Shown one piece after another: positions 37,021-45,458 of a stretch of 61,591 nt of DNA. Below the pieces are notes generated by a model. That model searched no databases and was not told the origin of the DNA. It was given only the letters and a program-made list of their open reading frames with translations. The stretch spans positions 1 to 61,591 of the forward strand of contig NZ_JASISS010000021.1 of NCBI RefSeq assembly GCF_030063195.1, written 5' to 3'. This DNA comes from Cryobacterium sp. PH31-AA6 (GTDB taxonomy: Bacteria > Actinomycetota > Actinomycetes > Actinomycetales > Microbacteriaceae). Every line of letters starts with the position of its first letter. The stretch's first letter is position 1. The position numbers were made by a program, and so were the translations under genes.

Positions 37021-37234
37021 CCCCGGTCGACCCAGGCTCCGACGGATTCGTTTTCGTTTGCCGGTTTCCACGGGCTTCGTCGCGCGCACCGAGGAATCCA
37101 CTCCGACCCAGAATCGCCGGTCTGAGGCGAAATGGCACCACGACTACGGCAGACTGTAACCACATGTGAGTGGCCCTGCCCGTGCAGGGCGGTTCCATTT
37201 TCGATTGGCGTTAACGACGACACCTGGAGAGATC

Positions 37235-38605
37235 ATGAACAAATACGCAGTCACAAACCCGGCGACCGGAGTCAGCGGATCGAGTTTCCCGCTGACGACC
37301 GATGACGAGGTGACCGCGGCGATCGGGATTGCGGATCGTGCCCACAGCGAGTTGCGCGGCACGACGGTTGCCGAGCGCGCGGCGCTCATCCAGAAGGTCG
37401 CCGACCTGCACACCGAGCGACGCGAACACCTGGCCGAACTCATCGTGCGCGAAATGGGCAAGCCCCTCGACCAGGCCCTCGGCGAGGTCGACTTCGCCGC
37501 GGAGATCTACGCGTACTACGCCACCCACGGCGAGGCGATTCTCGCCGACGAACCGATCGAGCTGTTCGGCGGGGAAGGCTCGGCGTTCGTTCGCAACGCG
37601 TCGCTGGGAGTGCTTCTCGGGATCATGCCGTGGAACTTCCCGTACTATCAGGTCGCCCGCTTCGCCGGCCCCAACCTCGTGCTCGGTAACACGATCCTGC
37701 TCAAGCACGCCTCGCAGTGCCCCGAATCCTCCGCCGCCATCGAGCAGATTTTCACGGATGCCGGGTTCCCCGAGGGCGGATACCGCAACCTCTACGCCTC
37801 CAGCGCTCAGATCGCCAGCATCATCATCCCGGACCCCCGCGTCCTGGGCGTTTCACTGACCGGCTCGGAGGGCGCCGGCGCCGCGGTTGCCGAGGTCGCC
37901 GGCCGCAACCTCAAGAAGGTCGTGCTCGAACTGGGCGGATCCGACCCGTTCATCGTGCTCAGCACCGACAACCTCGACGAGGCCGTTGACGCGGCCGTCG
38001 CCGCACGGCTGGACAATTCCGGCCAGTCCTGCAACGCCGCCAAGCGGTTCATCGTCATCGACGGGCTCTACGATGCCTTCGTGGAATCCTTCACGGCCAA
38101 GATGACCGGCAACGTCCCCGCCGATCCCATGTCGCCGGACGCCACCCTCGGGCCGCTCTCATCCCTCGGCGCCGCCGAGGGCCTCGAGGAGCAGCTTCAG
38201 CGTGCCGAGGCGCAGGGTGCAACGGTCGCTCTGCGTGGAAACCGTGATGGCGCCTTCTTCTCGCCCTCCGTTCTCACCGACGTCCCGCCGACGAGTGACG
38301 CGTACCGGGAAGAGTTCTTCGGTCCCGTCGCCGCCATCTACCGCGTGCAGGACGAGGCCGAGGCCGTGCAGGTGGCCAACGACACCCCGTATGGCCTGGG
38401 TTCCTACCTCTTCACGACCGACCCGGAACAGGCCCTGCGGGTCGCCGACCAGATCGACGCGGGGATGGTGTTCATCAACGGATCGCTCCTGGACGCCGCG
38501 GAGCTTCCGTTCGGCGGCGTCAAGCGGTCCGGATTCGGACGGGAAATGGGCCGCTTCGGCATGGCGGAGTTCGCCAACAAGAAGCTCATTCGCACCCTCA
38601 AGTAG
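37235..38605 (+). CDS. NAD(P)-dependent aldehyde dehydrogenase, succinate-semialdehyde type
   Basis: A 456-residue ALDH. Catalytic residues are Glu232 (LELGG) and Cys266 (NSGQSC); [11 protein letters not shown] near 130 is the cofactor-binding segment. Length and the [22 protein letters not shown] signatures match the short succinate-semialdehyde dehydrogenase group (GabD/Sad-like), which oxidises succinic semialdehyde to succinate. GGAGA precedes the ATG at 37235. No GABA transaminase is adjacent. The stop overlaps the convergent Nudix gene by eight bases. Confidence 0.88.
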   Translation: MNKYAVTNPATGVSGSSFPLTTDDEVTAAIGIADRAHSELRGTTVAERAALIQKVADLHTERREHLAELIVREMGKPLDQALGEVDFAAEIYAYYATHGEAILADEPIELFGGEGSAFVRNASLGVLLGIMPWNFPYYQVARFAGPNLVLGNTILLKHASQCPESSAAIEQIFTDAGFPEGGYRNLYASSAQIASIIIPDPRVLGVSLTGSEGAGAAVAEVAGRNLKKVVLELGGSDPFIVLSTDNLDEAVDAAVAARLDNSGQSCNAAKRFIVIDGLYDAFVESFTAKMTGNVPADPMSPDATLGPLSSLGAAEGLEEQLQRAEAQGATVALRGNRDGAFFSPSVLTDVPPTSDAYREEFFGPVAAIYRVQDEAEAVQVANDTPYGLGSYLFTTDPEQALRVADQIDAGMVFINGSLLDAAELPFGGVKRSGFGREMGRFGMAEFANKKLIRTLK

Positions 38606-39053
38606 CGGGTGGGCGCGCCGGCCGGATGGGGGATCCGGCCGGTGACGTCCCAGGGGGAACATAGAGACCCCACCGGGCAAGGTGGTCGAGCAGGCCCCGA
38701 GTTGTCGGTAATCCGGGGAGCAGGTCGGGGGCGAACCAGCCGACCTCCGCCGCATCGTCGCCGGCAATCGGGTCGCCGGAGAGGTGATCTGCTGCGAAGT
38801 CGTGCACCTCGTACACGTCGCCATTGCCGTCGGTTACCTCCAGGCTGCCCAACTCCCGGAGAATGCGCACGACCAGTCCGGTCTCCTCCAGGACCTCACG
38901 CACGGCGGCCGCGGCCAGTGTCTCGCCGGGTTCGACCCGACCGCCCGGCACCGTCCACAGGCCCCGCTGCGGGGGTGTGCCCCGGCGAACGAGCAGGATG
39001 CGGCCACTCCGGTCGATGACCACTGCGCCGGCCGCGAGGATCCTTGCCACCAT
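38598..39053 (-). CDS. Nudix hydrolase
   Basis: A 151-residue Nudix protein. The Nudix box begins in [23 protein letters not shown] (residues about 39-61; consensus GX5EX7REUXEEXGU), giving the metal-binding Glu residues. Such enzymes cleave nucleoside diphosphates linked to other groups; the substrate is unknown. The ATG at 39053 is preferred over an extension to 39110, which adds unlike residues. The end overlaps the aldehyde dehydrogenase, and a terminator hairpin lies in its C-terminal coding part. Confidence 0.88.
   Translation of the reverse strand: MVARILAAGAVVIDRSGRILLVRRGTPPQRGLWTVPGGRVEPGETLAAAAVREVLEETGLVVRILRELGSLEVTDGNGDVYEVHDFAADHLSGDPIAGDDAAEVGWFAPDLLPGLPTTRGLLDHLARWGLYVPPGTSPAGSPIRPARPPAT
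38618..38642. terminator. Terminator hairpin after aldehyde dehydrogenase
   Basis: CCGGCCGGAT at 38618-38627 pairs perfectly with ATCCGGCCGG at 38633-38642 around a GGGGG loop, 12 bases after the dehydrogenase stop. No T-tract follows. It lies inside the last codons of the convergent Nudix gene. Confidence 0.65.
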
Positions 39054-39224
39054 CGCAGAATAGCCGGGTCCGGACTGTTGGGTGGCGCGCCGAGGCGAGG
39101 TGACCCGCAACGCACGGATGGTGGGTCGTCACCTGGGTCCGGCCCCCTCACCGCTCGCGGTACACCTGAGGTCCTGGGGGCAGGGGTGATTCTCCGGCCG
39201 GGCTCACGGCGCTTTGTGTTTTTG

Positions 39225-39240
39225 ATACCCTGGGGGGTAT
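39225..39240. promoter_or_regulatory. CstR-type operator upstream of Cys mini-protein gene
   Basis: ATACCCTGGGGGGTAT, 16 bases, lies 37 bases before the ATG at 39278. The outer ATACCC/GGGTAT arms match the other seven 16-bp sites in the window. Confidence 0.75.
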
Positions 39241-39277
39241 ACTGGGACTTCCGTTGGACCAATAGAAGGAGTGACCC

Positions 39278-39394
39278 ATGTGTAGTGCAGTCCGTTGTAA
39301 CCGTTGCGGCAAGATCACCTGGGCCGGATGTGGCGAACACGTCGCCAGCGTCATGGCCGATGTTCCCGCCGAGCAGCGTTGCACCTGCAACTAG
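39278..39394 (+). CDS. 38-residue Cys-rich mini-protein (zinc-ribbon-like)
   Basis: A 38-residue protein, MCSAVRCNRCGKITWAGCG followed by an EHVASVMADVPAEQRCTCN end. Six Cys residues include a CNRC pair and a terminal CTC. An AGAAGGAG ribosome site lies at ideal spacing, and a CstR-type operator sits just upstream, so it is almost certainly expressed. The size and Cys/His content recall small actinobacterial zinc-binding or thiol proteins annotated as hypothetical. In a persulfide regulon it could bind sulfane sulfur or metal; that is inference. Confidence 0.8.
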   Translation: MCSAVRCNRCGKITWAGCGEHVASVMADVPAEQRCTCN

Positions 39395-39458
39395 TCTCCG
39401 CTGCACACGTCTCCTTCGCGCGTCGTCGTCGGCAGTGCGAAACAAAGGTGATGAACTA

Positions 39459-39845
39459 GTGGGCCGCCGGGAGGCGCTCACCGCAGACATTGCGGCTCGT
39501 GAGAACGAGGCGCTCGAGCGACTGGCCGCCGCCACCGGCGGCCAGTCGCTCTGTTCTTTGTCCCGGGGACCCGGGCCGGTTCCGGCGGTGAAGTACTACG
39601 AGGGAGAGGCCGCGGCCCTCGCCCAGGCGCGCCGCGCCCTCCGACGGCTCCCGCCGGTGCCGGACGCGGTCAAGCCCGAGGGTGACACACCCCCGGATGA
39701 TGCGGCCGCCCGGGAGGTGTTGCGCGACCTCCGTGACCGGTGGACGGCCCAGGCCGATGGCCCCGGTCGTTCCGGGGTCGGCTGGGCCGGCTACCTCGCC
39801 GGTGGGGTGGACGCCGTCGAGCGTCTGATCGCCGGGTATCCGTAG
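39459..39845 (+). CDS. Hypothetical helical protein downstream of the mini-protein
   Basis: A 128-residue soluble protein from the GTG at 39459 with AAAGGTG about nine bases upstream; the frame is open further back but enters other genes. It is Ala/Arg/Glu-rich and helical, with one Cys (SLCSLS) and a C-terminal GWAGYLAGGVDAVERLIAGYP. No family recognised. It starts 64 bases after the mini-protein stop and is probably on the same CstR-controlled transcript. It ends one base before the convergent 47-residue gene. Confidence 0.5.
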   Translation: MGRREALTADIAARENEALERLAAATGGQSLCSLSRGPGPVPAVKYYEGEAAALAQARRALRRLPPVPDAVKPEGDTPPDDAAAREVLRDLRDRWTAQADGPGRSGVGWAGYLAGGVDAVERLIAGYP

Positions 39846-39989
39846 CTAGTGGCGGTGGTTGGCGAGCCGGTACATCGTCCAGTTCAGGCGCAGGAAGCGC
39901 AGGAACTGCCCGACCGGGTTGCTGCGTCGGCGGAGTTCCTGCGCGCCCGGAAGCGGTGCCGTATCGATTCGACGCTGGGCGTCATCCAT
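39846..39989 (-). CDS. 47-residue basic protein downstream of the SQR-like gene
   Basis: A short protein from the ATG at 39989 with GGAGAA five bases upstream. It starts MDDAQRRIDTAPLPGAQELR and continues with a basic, aromatic C-terminus (GQFLRFLRLNWTMYRLANHRH), which could be an amphipathic membrane-binding helix. It begins 35 bases after the stop of the SQR-like gene. An accessory or membrane-anchoring subunit for that enzyme is plausible but unproven. Confidence 0.6.
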   Translation of the reverse strand: MDDAQRRIDTAPLPGAQELRRRSNPVGQFLRFLRLNWTMYRLANHRH

Positions 39990-40024
39990 GCTGTTCTCCG
40001 TTGGAGCGGGTGGTCGTTCGCGGG

Positions 40025-41488
40025 TTATTCGGGGATGAGGTACCAGAGCGGGTAGGCCCTGGCCTTGTAGATGAACATCGTGTGCAGCAGTCTCTTGACC
40101 CAGTGCGCCGCGAGACCGATGTCCCCGGTGGTTTCCTTCGGGTCCCGGCCGAGCGTGTCCGGGTATCGGGAGTAGTCGGGCACGATCGGTGACATCGACA
40201 TGGCCGCCGCGGTGCCGGAGAGCATTCCCGTGCCCGTGGAGGCGATGCAGGCTGCCGCCATTTCTCCCATCGACCCGGTGTGGGTCGGCAAGGTCGCGCC
40301 GCTGAGGATCATGTCGGAAATGGTCATCGCCACGACCTTCCCCATTGCCCCGGATGGCATGCCGGTGCGTGGGGGAGCCGGCGCAATGGCTATCCCGTCC
40401 GGGGTGGCGTACGGCCGAGAAATCGCATGCGGCGGAGCGAACGCGATCCCGATGCCGAACACGTTCCGGTAGCTCGGGTTCTGGTAGGTTTTCGGCCAGT
40501 CGTCCGCCGTCCACTGTTCGAAGGGCTTGGCCTCGTAGTTCGCGTCGACTCGCATGAAGCCGCTGGGGGCGAAGACCGCGTCGGTGATCTCGGCTCCGTT
40601 TCGGTCGAAGACCTCGAGGCCGACGCCCCGGAACGGCGGCAGGAGCATCGCGAAATCGAACGGCTGGGTGTTCGCGCTGCCGTCGATCTGCCGGTAGTGG
40701 ATCAGCCCGGGTTCGATCTCGGTCACGGCTGCCTGGGTGATCGCCTTCATTTTGCGTTCGCGGAAGAGGGACTCAAGCCAGGCCTCGCTCGTGATCCGGC
40801 GGTCACCCTGGCTGAACGTCATTCCGCCGACACCGAAGTCACCCAGTTCATGCTCGTTGGTGAGGTAGATGACCTCGGCCAGGTCCCTGACCCCCGCCGT
40901 GCGGAGCTCATGTTCGACGTTGAAGGCGTACTCGAATGCTGCGCCCTCGCAGGTGCAGGTGCCGTGGCCAACGCCGATCACCAGGGTCTGTGGCGTGCCC
41001 GCCTTCAGCGTCTCGATGACGGTGGCCAGATGACTGGCGGCTTCCACTGCGTGACTGGGGGTGCACACCGAGACGGTGTGGCCGGTGTCCGGGCCGAGCC
41101 CTGGTGTCGCCGCGAAATTGAGTTTGGGGCCGGTGGCGTTGATCAGGTAGTCGTAGCGGATGCGTTCGGTCTGCCCGGCTCGCTTCGGGTCGGTGTAGAC
41201 CACATCAACGCCAGCCCGGGGATTATCGGCGTCACCCTCAGGGCGGAGGGCGACGGCCCTGGCCTGACGGAAATCGACTTTCTTGCGCCGATAGATCGGG
41301 GCGAGCGGGAAGACCACCTTCGCGGGGTTCATTCGGCCGACGCCGACCCAGATATTCGACGGAATCCAGTTCCAGTTCGAGCCCGGCGACACCACGACGA
41401 CCTCGTGCTTCCGGCCCAGGCGCCGCTTGAGGTACAGCGCCGCGGTATGGCCGGAGACTCCGGCACCCAGAATGACGACTCGTGCCAT
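40025..41488 (-). CDS. Sulfide:quinone oxidoreductase-like flavoprotein
   Basis: A 487-residue FAD enzyme. The Rossmann motif is GAGVSGH at 8-14. Three Cys positions align with the catalytic set of sulfide:quinone oxidoreductase: Cys142 (SVCTPSH), Cys178/Cys180 (GTCTCEGAAFEYAF) and Cys414 (AACIASTG). PPRTGMPSGAMG near 372 is the quinone/FAD region. It would oxidise sulfide to sulfane sulfur and reduce quinone at the inner membrane face. The doubled Cys in GTCTC is unusual. GAGAGG precedes the ATG at 41488. Two CstR-type operators lie upstream, shared with the divergent rhodanese. Confidence 0.82.
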   Translation of the reverse strand: MARVVILGAGVSGHTAALYLKRRLGRKHEVVVVSPGSNWNWIPSNIWVGVGRMNPAKVVFPLAPIYRRKKVDFRQARAVALRPEGDADNPRAGVDVVYTDPKRAGQTERIRYDYLINATGPKLNFAATPGLGPDTGHTVSVCTPSHAVEAASHLATVIETLKAGTPQTLVIGVGHGTCTCEGAAFEYAFNVEHELRTAGVRDLAEVIYLTNEHELGDFGVGGMTFSQGDRRITSEAWLESLFRERKMKAITQAAVTEIEPGLIHYRQIDGSANTQPFDFAMLLPPFRGVGLEVFDRNGAEITDAVFAPSGFMRVDANYEAKPFEQWTADDWPKTYQNPSYRNVFGIGIAFAPPHAISRPYATPDGIAIAPAPPRTGMPSGAMGKVVAMTISDMILSGATLPTHTGSMGEMAAACIASTGTGMLSGTAAAMSMSPIVPDYSRYPDTLGRDPKETTGDIGLAAHWVKRLLHTMFIYKARAYPLWYLIPE

Positions 41489-41538
41489 GTCAGACCTCTC
41501 GCTCCCAGCATCTGCGCTGTTTATCCGACCATACTCCG

Positions 41539-41554
41539 ATACCTCAGGGGGTAT
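41539..41554. promoter_or_regulatory. CstR-type operator, SQR-side copy
   Basis: ATACCTCAGGGGGTAT lies 50 bases upstream of the SQR-like ATG. The left arm has one change from the ATACCC pattern. It forms a pair with the copy at 41573-41588; 34 bases separate their starts, about three helical turns. Confidence 0.75.
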
Positions 41555-41572
41555 AGGGACCAAGGTCCTTTT

Positions 41573-41588
41573 ATACCCTCGGGGGTAT
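41573..41588. promoter_or_regulatory. CstR-type operator, rhodanese-side copy
   Basis: ATACCCTCGGGGGTAT ends only 11 bases before the rhodanese ATG at 41600. There is almost no room for a normal leader, so the site must overlap the core promoter. Confidence 0.8.
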
Positions 41589-41599
41589 AACATGGGGGA

Positions 41600-41965
41600 A
41601 TGAAAACAGTGATCACAACCCTGGCCCTTGTCCTCACCGCCCTCTTCGGCTTGACCGCGTGTTCATCCGCGGCTCCGGCGGAACTGCCGGCAGGCTCCGT
41701 CGTGATCGACGTGCGCACCCCGGGGGAGTACGCGGCCGGGCACCTCGAGGGAGCGATAAACGTCGACGTGCAGTCGCCCGACTTCGACAGCCAGATCGGC
41801 GCCCTGCCCAAGGACGGCGCCTACGTCGTCTACTGCCAGTCCGGTAATCGCTCGGCCGCCGCCGCCGCACGGCTGGCCGAACTGGGCTACACGCAGGTGA
41901 CGGATGCCGGTGCCATGTCGGCGGCAGCCGGTTCGACGGGCCTCGCCATCGTGACGACCCCGTAG
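41600..41965 (+). CDS. Rhodanese-domain lipoprotein
   Basis: A 121-residue exported protein. The signal peptide ends in the lipobox LTAC (Cys21), so it is a lipid-anchored extracytoplasmic protein. A single rhodanese domain follows with active-site loop CQSGNRS (Cys79). It would carry or transfer sulfane sulfur outside the membrane. A GGGGGA run abuts the ATG, too close to be a normal ribosome site, and the operator ends 11 bases away, suggesting a leaderless mRNA. It is divergent from the SQR-like gene. Confidence 0.88.
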   Translation: MKTVITTLALVLTALFGLTACSSAAPAELPAGSVVIDVRTPGEYAAGHLEGAINVDVQSPDFDSQIGALPKDGAYVVYCQSGNRSAAAAARLAELGYTQVTDAGAMSAAAGSTGLAIVTTP

Positions 41966-42001
41966 CCAGAACGGGAGATCGCGACCCGGATCGCGGACAC
42001 G

Positions 42002-42037
42002 AGGGAGGGGCGCCCACTGTCGTGGACGCCCCTCCCT
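42002..42037. terminator. Bidirectional terminator between rhodanese and DUF2202 genes
   Basis: AGGGAGGGGCG at 42002-42012 pairs with CGCCCCTCCCT at 42027-42037, with an inner CCAC/GTGG stem. It lies between two convergent genes. Confidence 0.8.
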
Positions 42038-42050
42038 GGTGTTGATGGTC

Positions 42051-42809
42051 CTAGCCGCCGAACGCGGTCAGGTGGTGCTGCGAGGCGTTGAGCAGGTTCT
42101 CGTAGACCTTGAGCAGGTCAGGAGCGGTGACACCCTCCGCGGCTGCGGTCAGGTCGGCGATGTCCGTCTTCTCGACGGTGCGGGCCGCTTCCATCGCGCC
42201 GTCCAGGCTGACCGAGCCCTGGGCGAGCAGTGTGTCGTAGAGCTTCTGGGTGGCATCGGTCGGGAACGTTCCCGCTTCCAGTCCGACGGTCGGGTCGGTG
42301 ATGTCGTAGCGCTCAAGGAGCGTGCGAACGGCCTCGAGGTGCTTCGTCTCCGACCGGGCGATCCGGCTGAAGACCGTGGAGTCCTCGTACTTCTCGGCGA
42401 AGGCGACGTACAGGTCGTGGGCCAGCGTCTCCTCCGCGGCCATCGCGGTGAGGGTGGCCTTCTGCTCGTCCGTCACGGTGCCGCTGGCGACATCGGTGAG
42501 GCCGGTGCCCATTCCCTGGCCGGCTTTCCCTTCGCCGCGCATGCCGGGGCCGTTTCCGGTGCCGGTGCCGTCGGCGATGCCGTCGCCCATTCCGGAGTGA
42601 GTGCCGTCGGCGACCCGGTCGCCCATTCCGCGGTGCATGCCGCCGGGCATCTCTTCCGAGTGGCCGTACGACTGGCTGTTCTGCACGGATTCTCCGGCGC
42701 CCTGGCCATCTCCGCCCCTGTTCATGGCGGCAATGCTCGGCGTGGCGATGAGAGCGGTGATGACGACGCCGCTGGCGATCGCCGTGGTGACAATGATTCT
42801 CTTGCGCAT
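42051..42809 (-). CDS. Secreted DUF2202 ferritin-like protein with Met/His/Gly-rich linker
   Basis: A 252-residue protein from the ATG at 42809 (GGAG six bases upstream). A signal peptide (1-28) is followed by a Gly/Met/His-rich linker at about 49-102 with repeated GMGD/GMHR units. A C-terminal DUF2202 four-helix domain includes AAEETLAHDLYVAFAEKY and SETKHLEAV, carrying Glu/His residues typical of a ferritin-like metal site. Metal (copper or iron) binding outside the cell is plausible. It is divergent from a two-component system, which may control it. Confidence 0.85.
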   Translation of the reverse strand: MRKRIIVTTAIASGVVITALIATPSIAAMNRGGDGQGAGESVQNSQSYGHSEEMPGGMHRGMGDRVADGTHSGMGDGIADGTGTGNGPGMRGEGKAGQGMGTGLTDVASGTVTDEQKATLTAMAAEETLAHDLYVAFAEKYEDSTVFSRIARSETKHLEAVRTLLERYDITDPTVGLEAGTFPTDATQKLYDTLLAQGSVSLDGAMEAARTVEKTDIADLTAAAEGVTAPDLLKVYENLLNASQHHLTAFGG

Positions 42810-42964
42810 GATGTGCTCCTTCGGTGGCTTGTGGTTGTTGCTACCTATAAGATCCCTCCCCGGCGTGCAGGAGATCTGCTGGGCGTGTGGAGATTGCATG
42901 GAGATGCGTGGCCGCGTCATCCGCCGGAGGTTCAACGGATGGCCCGACGGAATAGGGTGAAGTC

Positions 42965-43654
42965 ATGCCGACAGTGCTGGTGGTCGAGGATGAACGCGAC
43001 ATTCGGGACGTGCTGCGCCGTTATCTGGAACGCGCCGCGTTTTCCGTGCTCACGACCGCGTCGGGCGCCGAGGCGCTCCGTCTGCTGGCCTCGGCAGACC
43101 TGGTGATCCTCGACCTCGGTCTTCCGGACATCGACGGCACGGACATCCTGCGGGAGATCCACGGCCTGGGGAACCTGCCGGTGATCGTCCTGACCGCCCG
43201 GAGCACCACGGAAGATCGCATTCACGGGCTCGAGCTTGGTGCCGACGACTACGTGACCAAGCCATTCAGTCCCGCCGAAGTGGTGCTCCGGGTGCAGGCG
43301 GTGCTTCACCGCTACAGCGGTCTGCCCGGCGAGGCCGGCCCGGTCACCTACGGCAACAGGCGGCTCCGCATCGACGAGGGCTCCCACAAGGCCTGGTTGG
43401 ATGGCACTCTGCTCGACCTGACCCCCACCGAGTGGGGACTTCTCGCCGCAGTCGCTGCCGCGCCCGGGCGAGTGTATTCGCGCTACGAACTGGTCAACCG
43501 GGTTCGCGGCTACGAGTACGCGGGCTACGAGCGCACAATCGACTCGCACATCAAGAATCTCCGGCGCAAGCTTGGTGCCTCGGGGGCCGACGTGGTCGAG
43601 ACCGTTCTCGGCGTCGGCTACCGCCTCGGGCTTCGCCAGGACGCCACGCCATGA
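42965..43654 (+). CDS. OmpR-family response regulator
   Basis: A 229-residue regulator. The receiver domain (1-115) has the acidic pair EDE (8-10), phospho-acceptor Asp50 (VILDLGLPD) and Lys in VTKPFSP. A C-terminal winged-helix DNA-binding domain (about 130-225) has the expected TPTEWGLL and RTIDSHIKNLRRKLG. It overlaps the partner kinase gene as ATGA. Its target is unknown; the divergent DUF2202 gene is the obvious candidate. Confidence 0.93.
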   Translation: MPTVLVVEDERDIRDVLRRYLERAAFSVLTTASGAEALRLLASADLVILDLGLPDIDGTDILREIHGLGNLPVIVLTARSTTEDRIHGLELGADDYVTKPFSPAEVVLRVQAVLHRYSGLPGEAGPVTYGNRRLRIDEGSHKAWLDGTLLDLTPTEWGLLAAVAAAPGRVYSRYELVNRVRGYEYAGYERTIDSHIKNLRRKLGASGADVVETVLGVGYRLGLRQDATP

Positions 43655-45027
43655 CCCGCATCCGGCTGGGACTGGGTCCGCTCGGGCGAAGGCTCCTGCT
43701 CGCCTTCGTGCTGGTTGCCGTGTCGTCGGTGCTCGTGCTCACCGGGGCCGCCCTGATCGGTGTCGATCGGGGAGTGCAGGTTGCCCAGCAGGCCGACCGC
43801 GAGCAGATCGCTGCGTCTGCCGCTGCGGCCGCCGCAGACGCCTACCGGCAGGACGGTGGTTGGGACAACGCCGATCTGAGCCGGGCCATCGCGATCGCCG
43901 ACGCCGCGTCGGCCAGACTCACCGTTCTGGACGTGGGCGGCACGACGGTGCAGAGAAGCGGTTCCGCCGGCGGAAGCCCCAACGGCCCGGGAATGGGCCA
44001 GGGGTCCGGGATGGGCCAGAACCTCGTCACCGCGCCGGTGCTCAGCGGCGAAAGTCAGGTCGGCACGGTCCGGTTGAACTTCGGCGCCATGGCCGCAACC
44101 CGAGTGGTCGACATCGCCTGGTCGTGGATCGCCGCCGCCGCCGCGGCCGCGCTCATCATGGCGCTCGGTGCGAGCTGGCTGGTGACCCGGCTGCTCGTCC
44201 GGCCGATCCGCGCGATGACCAACGCGGCACGGTCGTTCACCGCCGGCGACCGAGAGTCGCGCGCCACCGGCCCGGGCCCGGGTGAACTCGGTGAATTGGC
44301 CGTCGCCTTCAACGGCATGGCGGATGCTGTGGTGCGGTCCGATCGTGATCGGCGCAACCTGACGGCCGACGTGGCCCACGAACTGCGAACGCCGCTGGCG
44401 GCGTTGCAGGCCGGGTTGGAGGAACTGCGCGATGGACTGGTGCAGCCGACGCCGGAAGGCCTCGCCGGCCTGCACGACCAGTCGCTCCGCCTGGGGCGAG
44501 TGGTGGCCGACCTCGCCGAGCTGTCGGCCGTGGAGACCGCGGGGCTGTCCATGCACCTGGCCGTCGTGGACCTGGCGCAGATCATTCGTGACGAATCCGG
44601 GCTCCGGGAGCCGCAGCTGCGGGCGGCGGAGTTGACGGTGACCGTCGAGCCGAGTGGGCCGGCGTTCGTGCGGGCGGATGCCGACCGCCTGCACCAGGCC
44701 ATCGGCAACCTGCTGGCGAATGCCGCCCGCTATTGCCGACCGGGGGATGGGGTGACCCTGACGGTCTCGGTCGAGCACGGCCATGCGGTGCTGCGGGTGG
44801 TGGATACCGGTCCGGGCATCCCGCCGGATGAGCTCCCGCACATCTTCGACCGGCTGTGGCGGGGCCGCGCGGCGCAGCAGGTCAGCGGGTCGGGGATCGG
44901 CCTGGCCCTGGTGCGCGAAATCGTGAGCAGCCACGGCGGAACCATCGAGGCGACGTCGGCACCGGGTGAGGGCACAACGATCACCATCCGGTTGCCCGCC
45001 ACGGGCAGCGCCGCTTCTGCGGTTTAG
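43651..45027 (+). CDS. Sensor histidine kinase
   Basis: A 458-residue membrane kinase. One helix at about 15-37 and another at about 153-180 bracket an extracytoplasmic domain, which contains a Gly/Met/Ser-rich stretch (about 101-125, with GMGQ twice). A HAMP domain follows, then the H-box VAHELRTPL (His243) and an HATPase domain with NLLANAARY and DTGPGIPPDE. Coupled by ATGA to its regulator. The Met-rich sensor loop hints at a metal signal (Cu(I)), unproven. The stop overlaps the convergent Usp gene by four bases. Confidence 0.92.
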   Translation: MTRIRLGLGPLGRRLLLAFVLVAVSSVLVLTGAALIGVDRGVQVAQQADREQIAASAAAAAADAYRQDGGWDNADLSRAIAIADAASARLTVLDVGGTTVQRSGSAGGSPNGPGMGQGSGMGQNLVTAPVLSGESQVGTVRLNFGAMAATRVVDIAWSWIAAAAAAALIMALGASWLVTRLLVRPIRAMTNAARSFTAGDRESRATGPGPGELGELAVAFNGMADAVVRSDRDRRNLTADVAHELRTPLAALQAGLEELRDGLVQPTPEGLAGLHDQSLRLGRVVADLAELSAVETAGLSMHLAVVDLAQIIRDESGLREPQLRAAELTVTVEPSGPAFVRADADRLHQAIGNLLANAARYCRPGDGVTLTVSVEHGHAVLRVVDTGPGIPPDELPHIFDRLWRGRAAQQVSGSGIGLALVREIVSSHGGTIEATSAPGEGTTITIRLPATGSAASAV

Positions 45028-45458
45028 GAACGGCCGGGGCGCACGATCAGCACCGGGCAGGGGGCATGGTGCGCGAGGTGGGTGGACACCGATCCGAGGA
45101 GCAGGCCGGTGAAGCCGCCGTGGCCTCGCGATCCCACGACCAACAGGTCCGCATCGTTCGCGGCATCCAGGAGTGCGGCCGCCGGCGTGTTTTCGACCAC
45201 GTTCCCGGTGACGTCGACGCCGGCGTCGGTGACGGCGTCGACGGCCTCGGCCAGGGTTCGTGCGGAGGCCTTCCGGAAGGCATCATCGAAGACTCCGTCG
45301 GCCACCGCCGACGCCATCGGTGGGTAGGACCAGGCCGTGACCAACCGGATCTGCGCCTGGCGCAGCTGCGCCTCCGTGATGGCCCACTTCAGGGCTGCCT
45401 GTGATTGTGCTGAGCCGTCGACGCCGACGACGATCACAAATGGGGTGCTGCTGTTCAT
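45024..45458 (-). CDS. Universal stress protein (UspA family)
   Basis: A 144-residue cytosolic protein with the Usp fold: VVGVDGSAQSQAAL near the N-terminus and the nucleotide-binding GSRGHGGFTGLLLGSVS near 112. It is the last gene of the run trx-MFS-reductase-FMN-ApbE-Usp on this strand and overlaps apbE as TGATG, so it belongs to that operon. Role in the operon unknown. Confidence 0.92.
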   Translation of the reverse strand: MNSSTPFVIVVGVDGSAQSQAALKWAITEAQLRQAQIRLVTAWSYPPMASAVADGVFDDAFRKASARTLAEAVDAVTDAGVDVTGNVVENTPAAALLDAANDADLLVVGSRGHGGFTGLLLGSVSTHLAHHAPCPVLIVRPGRS

